Position numbers and translations under genes: made by a program
Assembly: GCF_963678635.1 (NCBI RefSeq)
Contig: NC_087069.1
Coordinates: 41,439,883 to 41,503,882 of the forward strand
DNA length: 64,000 bases
From: Symsagittifera roscoffensis
Lineage: Eukaryota; Xenacoelomorpha; Acoela; Convolutidae
Reading direction: 5' to 3'
The notes under the pieces: model-generated
What the model was told of the DNA's origin: nothing
Databases searched by the model: none
What the model saw: the letters and a program-made list of their open reading frames with translations, nothing else
In this document: piece after piece, positions 57,347 through 64,000 of the stretch
Layout of the letters: every line of letters starts with the position of its first letter
Position numbering within the stretch: the first letter of the stretch is position 1

Positions 57347-60300
57347 ATGCCGTTTCTTAATAAAAACGAGAAATTGAAACGTGGGGACAGTGGAAAAGAG
57401 TACAGGCGTGCTGATAAAGCACGACATGAAAAAAGATGCGCTAAAGGTGTTATCTCTTGTCCTGATTGTAATTATTTCACTTACAATCGGCAAGAAATGA
57501 ACTATCACGTGGCCAAGAAGCTTGCTCCATCAACTTCCAAGCAATCAACGGTTTGCTCGTCTTGCGAAAAAGAGTTTCCGAGTTACTACTCTCTCCAACA
57601 ACATCGGAGAAAAGAACAAGGGGTGAAACAACGGAAGCCAAGTGATACGTTGGTAGACTTGAACCCGATTGTGTGGGAGGAAGGGGGAGATTGAGAGAAA
57701 CTCAAGGAGGAGTTGAGTGCTTGTCGGCACTTTCTTATGGATACTGAGATGTAGATGAATGCGAGACATAGAGTATTTATCTTTCAAATTTAAAAGTTAG
57801 ATTTGAGTTTATCAACGAGAAGCTTGAGGAAGTCTTCAACAAGCTGGATTTCGCTGCAAAAATCAATATTGCTTTTGGATTTGTTCTCCGTAAGGTCGAA
57901 ACGGGAAAATATTGGCATTACTATGCACACGAAAAAAATATTTTGTTCGAAAAATTGCATTTATTGTGTACGAAAGCGGATTTGATAAAAAACCAGGGAA
58001 AAGTTGAAAAGTTTGATATCGCGGAGCAATGCTCTCAAGAACGTCAGAATTCAGAGTGGAGGTTCAAATTAATCACAAATGTTGCTATTTTTTCTGCACT
58101 ACTAAAAAACATCCCAATGGGTTGTGAGGACTCTGTCTTGCCGGAACCTTTACTGAAAAACCATTCAGTCTTTTATCGGAAAACGATAAACAACCATACA
58201 AAGATCATTTTTGCCTGTTCCGAGCGTTAACGATGTGCTTGCATGGTCATAGTAACCTCGATTCTCATACGTTTCAGTTGTTTACGCAGTTTATATCAAA
58301 ATCTAAGTACGATCCGAAGAACTTTCGTGGAGTGTCAATCGATGATTTACCTCTTCTAGAGGGAGTAGTTGAATGTAACATATTCAATTACGATTTTGAC
58401 ACTAAAGAGGGAGAATATGTTGGAGAATTGGCGAGGCGAAGTATTCGAATGTTTGAAAAACCGTGAAACTGCTGCGATCCAACAACCATATTTTTCATAC
58501 GAGTGATATTGATTCCTTCTTCAAATGTTCTCAATGTGTCAGCTTTCACTGCTTCTTCAACAGATCAAACAACTTTAACAGACATCTTATAACCTGAAAA
58601 GATGAGTGCGACACATTTATCCCAAAAAAATCTATAAACAATTCGAGAAACGCTATTGGAAAAATTGGAAGGTTTCATTATCACAATTTCGAAAAATAAC
58701 AATTTATTCAACAATCTAGCCATTTTCGATTTTGAGTCGATATGTGTTCCATCTGATGAATTGAAAGCTACTCAAACAACGACCTGGATTGGGAAACAAG
58801 TTCCAATTTCTGTGTCAATATCCTCGAACCTGATAGATGAACCAATTTTTCTTTATAACAAGGATCCGCAAAAACTTTTTATCGGTTTTGTAATCAAACT
58901 TGAACATTTGGCTGAGAAAGTTAAGCTCGAAATGAGAACTAAAGAGCAGTGAGTGAAAGATGTCGAAGTCATCCATCTGAAAATTTTGAATTTTAAGACA
59001 AATGTATAGAGGACACAGAGGAAACTGGTATGTCGACTCAGTTTTTGAGAATGCAGAAAAATCAGCTGATTGATTTGAAACAAATCTGGAGAGGTATGTT
59101 AACAAATTACCTATATTTGGGTTTAACAGTGGAAGAAATGATCTGAACTTGATCAAGAGCTATCTGATTTCCTAATCAATCGATGATAAAGAAGCAGAAC
59201 CAATGGTTATCAAAAAGGCTAACGATTTTATCTCCCTCAAGTTTTGAGATATACAGTTTCTGAATATCATGAAAGTTTTGGGTGAAGCAGCATTTCCAGA
59301 CTCCTTTCTTAAAGCCTATAAGCCAGTGAGACAAAAGAATTTTTCCCTTATGAGTGGTTTGACAGTGCAGACAAGCTAGAGAATGAAGAATTACCTACAC
59401 ACGAAGCCTTTTCAGTAAACTGAGAAACATCAATCCTATCCATAAAGACTTTAAGGATCATCAGAATTTGAGATCAAGTGGACTTGATGAGCAGCAAGCA
59501 CCAAAGAAACTTCAAATCATTTTAGTGCCCGCATCTGGATGGGATAACTGCAAACATTTACAGGAGATTTGGCAGAAACATGGAATGACTACATTTAAAG
59601 ATTTTTTGCAGGGGTACAACAACAAAGACGTTGTTCCAACCTTTGAAGCAATTCGAAAAATGGTTCAATTTTATCATTAGAAGGAAATTGATATCTTAAA
59701 ATTTGGATATACACTTCCACGTCTGGCAAATAATTGTCTGCTCAAATCAACCAATGAAAAATTCTACCCATTTTGCCTGATAGAGGTTTGTGCGGAAAAT
59801 TAGAAAAGATATGACAGCAAGACCATCAGTTGTGTTTACGCGGATAAAATTTTTATCAGACATTCATCAAATGTCTGCAAATCAATCACTGGAATTGATG
59901 CGAGCCAGCTCTATCCCTATTCAATGTGTCAAGACATCCCAACAGGATTGTACACAAAATGGGAGTTTGATTCCGATATGCAAAAAATCAAGGCTAGACA
60001 TACCCGATCTTGCAATTTTGAGAACATGGTCATGTCCTACTACCAAGAAACAAGACCAGAATGCAGAATTGAGAGCTTCCACGTATCTGGAAATCAAAAG
60101 AAAATTGACTGTTTCAATTAGATGGATATTGAGATCAGTGCAAAACAGTGTTTGAAGCTATGGAAAGCTGTTACCACTTCTGTCCCTGCCAGGAGACTCG
60201 TCCCTCACTGAGCGATGAAGATATTGAGAGTTGAAACAAAAGGAGAGAGATGGATGACTTGAGACGTGAGTTTATTCGCGAAAAAAGACACAAAAATCGA

Positions 60301-61395
60301 AGAGATGTGGGAATGTGAGTGGTGGCAAAACTTCAAAACGAACGAATAAGATAAGAATCATATCCGATGCAACTTTCTCTACAAAAGACTACTCTCCACT
60401 GAGTTCCTATTGGAGAAAATTGGAGATGAATCCCTTTATGGCTATATTCAGTGTGACTTTCAGTTGTTCCAGTGCTATATTCAGTTGTTCCAGATGAACT
60501 GAAAGCAAAATTTGCTAATTATTCTACAATTTTCAAAAACACTGAAGTCAAAAGAAATTATATTGGGGAATATATGCAAAATTATGCCATTGAAAATGAT
60601 CTTCTTAAGCATCCCCAGTGATTGCAAGTATCTAGTTTCAAACTAGAAAATGGCTCCATCATTACTCCTCTCTTCAATTTCCTCATAAAACTTGGTTTAC
60701 AGTGTACAAAAGTGTATCGCTTTCTACAGTATCTCACTCGAAAAGCTTCAACAAGTTTGTTCAGTCAGTTATTGATGCTAGAAGGGAAGGAGATGAAAAT
60801 CCTTTATCCGGTGTTCTGGTAGAGACTATGAAGCTTTTGTTTGAGGAATTGTTTGAGGAATGTTTGAGGAATTAGAAATGGACAGGGATTTGCTGTATTT
60901 AGCTCTTGCTAAGGAAAATTTGTATGATTGCATTTGTTCGGAGAAAAATGTGACTGGGAAAAATTGAGAGAAAAAGATTGCAGAGATTCATTTAGAGCTG
61001 ATTCAAAAACAATTTTTGTGCTACGAACCTGTTGTAGCGTTCTCAAAAAGCATGATAAATGAGAGCCTGGTCTGTTCAAAGAAGAAATTAGGTGTACGGA
61101 GATGCTATGTTTATGTAGCAAGACTTATTGTTGCTATGGCAGCAAATCAGACAAGATGAAGTTTAGCAGCAAAGGATTGAACAAACGAATTCTAGAGGAA
61201 TCAGGTGATGGTCATATGGAAAAACACAGGAAAGTATTCGACGAAGCAATCAACTTGACTTCAACAAACAGAGGATTTAGAACCATTAATCATATGATTG
61301 CTATATACGAGCAAACAAATAAGGGGGTGAGTTATTTTTACCTGAAAAGACAAGTTCAGGACGACAGAATACACACAAAACTTTTGAACTTGTAA
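57347..61395 (+). pseudogene. Protein-primed DNA polymerase B (Polinton type), copy 2, inactivated
   Basis: The ATG at 57,347 starts the zinc-finger N-terminus (CPDCNYFTYNRQEMNYH, CSSCEKEFPSYYSLQQHRR). Recoverable in several frames: the N-terminal conserved region (MCLHGHSNLDSHTFQLFTQF), exonuclease I AIFDFES (about 58,719), exonuclease II GFNSGRNDLNLIKSY (about 59,118), palm motif A DASQLYPYS (about 59,897), and the C-terminus (RGFRTINHMIAIYEQTNKG, about 61,270). A deletion at about 60,840 removes the motif B region, and motif C reads D-R-D-L (60,881-60,892) instead of the usual D-T-D. More than ten frame changes or stops are present. It ends about 330 bp from the right terminus, typical for a Polinton PolB. 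Replication by this copy is impossible. Confidence 0.88.
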
Positions 61396-61540
61396 ATAAA
61401 TGATAGTGTAGCTGCATTTAATCAGTATTGGATAATTAACCGTAAACTTGTGGAAAAAATGATTATACGAAGCAGTGATTTTTATACTTCATCTTTTGAA
61501 TTTAAGATTTTTTTCTCAAAAACTTGATTTTTTCTCTGAT

Positions 61541-61727
61541 TTTTTCTGAAAATTACCATCTCAAACCTATCTTAATACATAATAAATCCATTGCCTATCT
61601 TATTGCATAGGAAATCTAATCCCTATCTTAATACATAGCTATCCGTCCTGGATATCTTTTCCCTATCATAAAACATGGGGCGCCGCTGGCACCCCCGACC
61701 CCCCCATCAGCTCACTCTTCTACTACT
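61541..61727 (-). repeat. Right terminal inverted repeat
   Basis: Read inward from 61,727 it starts AGTAGTAGAAGAGTGAGCTG. It differs from the left end at two of the first 20 positions and then matches with indels to about 61,541. The internal TTAAGATAGG-type sub-repeat is present in more copies than at the left end, making this repeat about 20 bp longer. Confidence 0.88.
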
Positions 61728-64000
61728 CCTTGTCCATCAGCACCCTCTGACTAGATTCTTCCACCAACGCCATGTAAGATGGATAATGACTTCCGCACAA
61801 GTTCGCCATGACTGACCCCACCAGAGTTGTCGCATTCATCGGCAGACTGTTGTCAACGTTCATAGTAAACCCCATCTCTGCCTCAAGACCGACCTCCATT
61901 CCCTGATTTGCATCTGGATCATTTGCAGCACTCCAGGCCAGGACTCCACACTCAACGCTGTCACCACATGATGTTCTGGTTCTAGCATCTCCAGTGACTC
62001 CAGACTGCACATTCTTGAGAAAAATCCCAATGTTGTCGCTGGATTTACCGTGGAGCTCGCGTAGCACTCAGGCATTATTTGCACCTCACTTTTCTCCTTA
62101 TCAGCAACATCACCAAAACAAGTCGCCATTGTTCCTTTGAAAGGATTGTAACCTGACGCAAGACTGTTCGTAACAGGAATGTTCTCCACCTCCACTCGCT
62201 AGATCAAGACAACTGCCTGGCTCCATCTTCTTCGATGACTCGTTAGACTCACTTCTTTAGACTCTTCTCGATGAGGCAGGATCAGCTTGTGTATCACATT
62301 GAATTTTCCTAGATCCTCATCCTTCTTGGGTGTAGTCTCACTCGCTCCGTGACTTCTCGGTTCAAACTTGTTGAGGATGTGGACACCAAGATGGTCTCAG
62401 CAACACCCAAAAAGTTCCCAAGTTCGTAGACAAAATGTAGTCTTCGCCTGAAAACCTCAGCTCTACCTTCCTCTCAGAACGCGTCACACTGATGTTTTCT
62501 GGCACCTTCTGAAGCAAAAAACCTAAGCTTGGTTTTTCCATAACTTCAAAATTCATGTAGGCAGCTCCTGCCTCCGAATTCAAGAAAGGATTGTATTATA
62601 TCCCTATCACGCCGGACACATACTGATACTGCCCTCGCTTCGTGGGCCTTGAGTAATCTTCCGCTAAAGCCAGGTAACGATGCACGTCATGACTCTTATG
62701 ATATTTCTTCTTGGAGAGCCGTCGGATGGTTCCCCAAGTTTTGCATGGTTCCCCAGGGACTGCCGCGAACCATTGTCTTTATCAATCCCAGCACTCTGAA
62801 AAACATTCAGGATGACGCTCGAGACTCACTTCTCATTGCTTTACCTCCCACCGCGCTTTGATAGCATGTCTCGATGGCAGTGTCATGTATCCCGACATGA
62901 TCCATCTAACGAAACAGGTGGCATCTTTTCTCCTCGCAAGACTCAACCCTGAATTGTCTCGAGCAATTTGCTGCTTCAGCATTCAATACACATACAGGTC
63001 TTTGTCACCCAGTTTTACTTTATTGTGTGAAGTCAGTGTTTCTAGAGCCACTCCTGCCAAAATCGACATAAACTCCAACTGCCCCGCCAGCCTAACTAAA
63101 GGATTTGCCATCAACGGTTTTGCCGATGAGGGTTCCCTCATTTCGTGCTCAAATTACTCCAGCAGCAGTTTCGCCAATGTTCGTCCCAGCTGGCTCCTCA
63201 AATCTAGTTTATTCACTTCTGCCCTCTGTTGTGTATTCCAGTTTCGAAATTTTCTGGTCACACCGCGACCAACTTTCTTCAGGCAGCCCTCCAGCTCTTT
63301 TGCAGTATCCACGGCTATCCACTAGGGGCGAGCAGTATTTCTCGTCGATCTTCTTTCCATGGGGTCACTTCTACTTCTTTTCCAATGCCCTGGTGTCGAC
63401 TCGCGATCCATTCTTTGCCAATGTCCACTTCCACATTTGTCCACTGTTGGAGCCTCTCCTCGCATTCACCTTTTGCGGTTTGAAGTCTTCTTCTGTTCTC
63501 GGAGTTGTCCCTGTTTCCATCTTGATCAATACCTCAGCAAATTTTCGGGTCACCGAGTTGCCCTTATAAGCTGTCTTTTTTGCATCTCGCTAGAACCATT
63601 GGAGCTGTCTCCTTCAAATTCTCCTCTGAAACCGCCTCCGCTGAGGGACTCGCTTCTTCTACCTCCCGCTTCCTTTTCCTCGAACTCACTCCTCTACTCG
63701 GCGGCGTAGTCATGATCATTACTGAATCCGCTTCTTTGTCCAGGTCGTCTTCATCCGAATCTTGCCTCCCCCTTCTTCAGTCTTAGGAATTTTAATATTT
63801 TTTTAATTATAAAATTAGCTTTAATTTTATTATCAATTTTGGTCTCAATTTTGGTCTCTTCATCCGAATCTTGCCTCCCCCTTCTTCAGTCTTAGGAATT
63901 TTAATATTTTTTTAATTATAAAATTAGCTTTAATTTTATTATCAATTTTGGTCTCGGTTTATTCTTAGTTTTTTCAGTCTGTTTTTACATGAATAGAGCG
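61728..64000 (-). pseudogene. Arm B element gene, upstream part
   Basis: Minus-strand counterpart of about 6,600-8,795 in arm A. From the right edge it has the AT-rich intron, RGRQDSDEDDLDKEADS, SSRKRKREVE, TTPRTEEDFKPQKVNARRG, the Gln codon where arm A has a TAA, MANPLVRLAGQLEF, DNSGLSLARRKDATCFVRW, NVFQSAGIDKDNGSRQSL, PECYASSTVNPATTLGFFSR and GSVMANLCGSHYPSYMALVE. It ends in VLMDK at the insertion site. Multiple frame changes and stops make it dead, but its lesions mostly differ from those of arm A. Confidence 0.75.
63748..63965. repeat. 109-bp tandem duplication across the arm B intron boundary
   Basis: TCTTCATCCGAATCTTGCCT and the 90 bp that follow are repeated exactly at 63,748 and 63,857. 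The unit contains the end of the AT-rich intron and the first codons of the next exon, so it duplicates a splice acceptor. Confidence 0.92.

Larger units (their letters stand above)
13696..61727. mobile_element. 48,032-bp Polinton/Maverick-like insertion carrying gene segments
   Basis: The ends are inverted repeats beginning 5'-AGTAG (13,696 inward, 61,727 inward). They are flanked by a 6-bp target duplication and interrupt an otherwise continuous reading frame of arm B. Polintons are defined by terminal AG...CT, 6-bp duplications and a protein-primed PolB; here a PolB gene ends about 330 bp from the right terminus. Expected partners (retroviral-like integrase, FtsK-type ATPase, adenain-like protease, double-jelly-roll capsid) were not recognised. 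The interior holds a serine-protease homologue, a caspase-like gene, NMDA-receptor exons, LINE, Gypsy and SINE insertions, and a tandemly duplicated PolB module. All of it is younger than, or co-inserted with, the disrupted arm B gene. Confidence 0.82.

Overview
The window is animal nuclear DNA, most likely from an arthropod. It has spliceosomal introns, AT-rich non-coding DNA, non-LTR and Ty3/Gypsy-type retrotransposon remnants, a secreted trypsin-fold gene with a >5 kb intron, two exons of an NMDA-receptor subunit, and pieces of a protein-primed family B DNA polymerase of the Polinton/Maverick type. The species cannot be fixed from sequence alone.

Outer layer (1-13,695 and 61,728-64,000). 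A relatively GC-rich element of a kind I do not recognise is present twice, tail to tail. Arm A reads rightwards from the left edge to about 11.21 kb. Arm B reads leftwards from the right edge. The arms meet in an imperfect palindrome centred on a GAATTC near 11,236. The element encodes, in order, a coiled-coil/SGNH-hydrolase protein, an unknown protein overlapping it by 14 nt, a 596-codon ORF, a lysine/glutamate-rich region with a small intron seen in both arms, and a long C-terminal region. Both arms carry stops and frameshifts, mostly at different places, so each is a decayed copy of a longer coding unit. The SGNH portion of arm A is tandemly duplicated (1,002 bp, in frame).

Inner layer (13,696-61,727). 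Arm B is interrupted inside one codon run by a 48,032-bp insertion. Its ends are inverted repeats starting 5'-AGTAG, and it is flanked by a 6-bp target duplication (ACTTGT / CCTTGT). Removing it restores the arm B reading frame exactly as in arm A. AG termini, a 6-bp duplication and a PolB gene next to one end are the signature of a Polinton/Maverick, but this one is unusually large. From left to right it holds AT-rich empty DNA, a fragment of the element's own repeat module, a three-exon serine-protease homologue with a LINE in its first intron, a Gypsy pol scrap, a PHD-finger LINE on the minus strand, a caspase-like gene (minus), tRNA-derived SINEs, two or three exons of a GluN1-like NMDA receptor (minus), and then a tandemly duplicated 7-9 kb module. 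Each module copy has four small unknown genes, a 30-bp minisatellite, a CCAAT-motif array and a PolB gene; both PolB copies are dead.

History inferred: an SGNH-encoding element formed an inverted pair. A Polinton-like element then landed in one arm. That element either carried host gene segments with it or was enlarged later by duplication and nested insertions.
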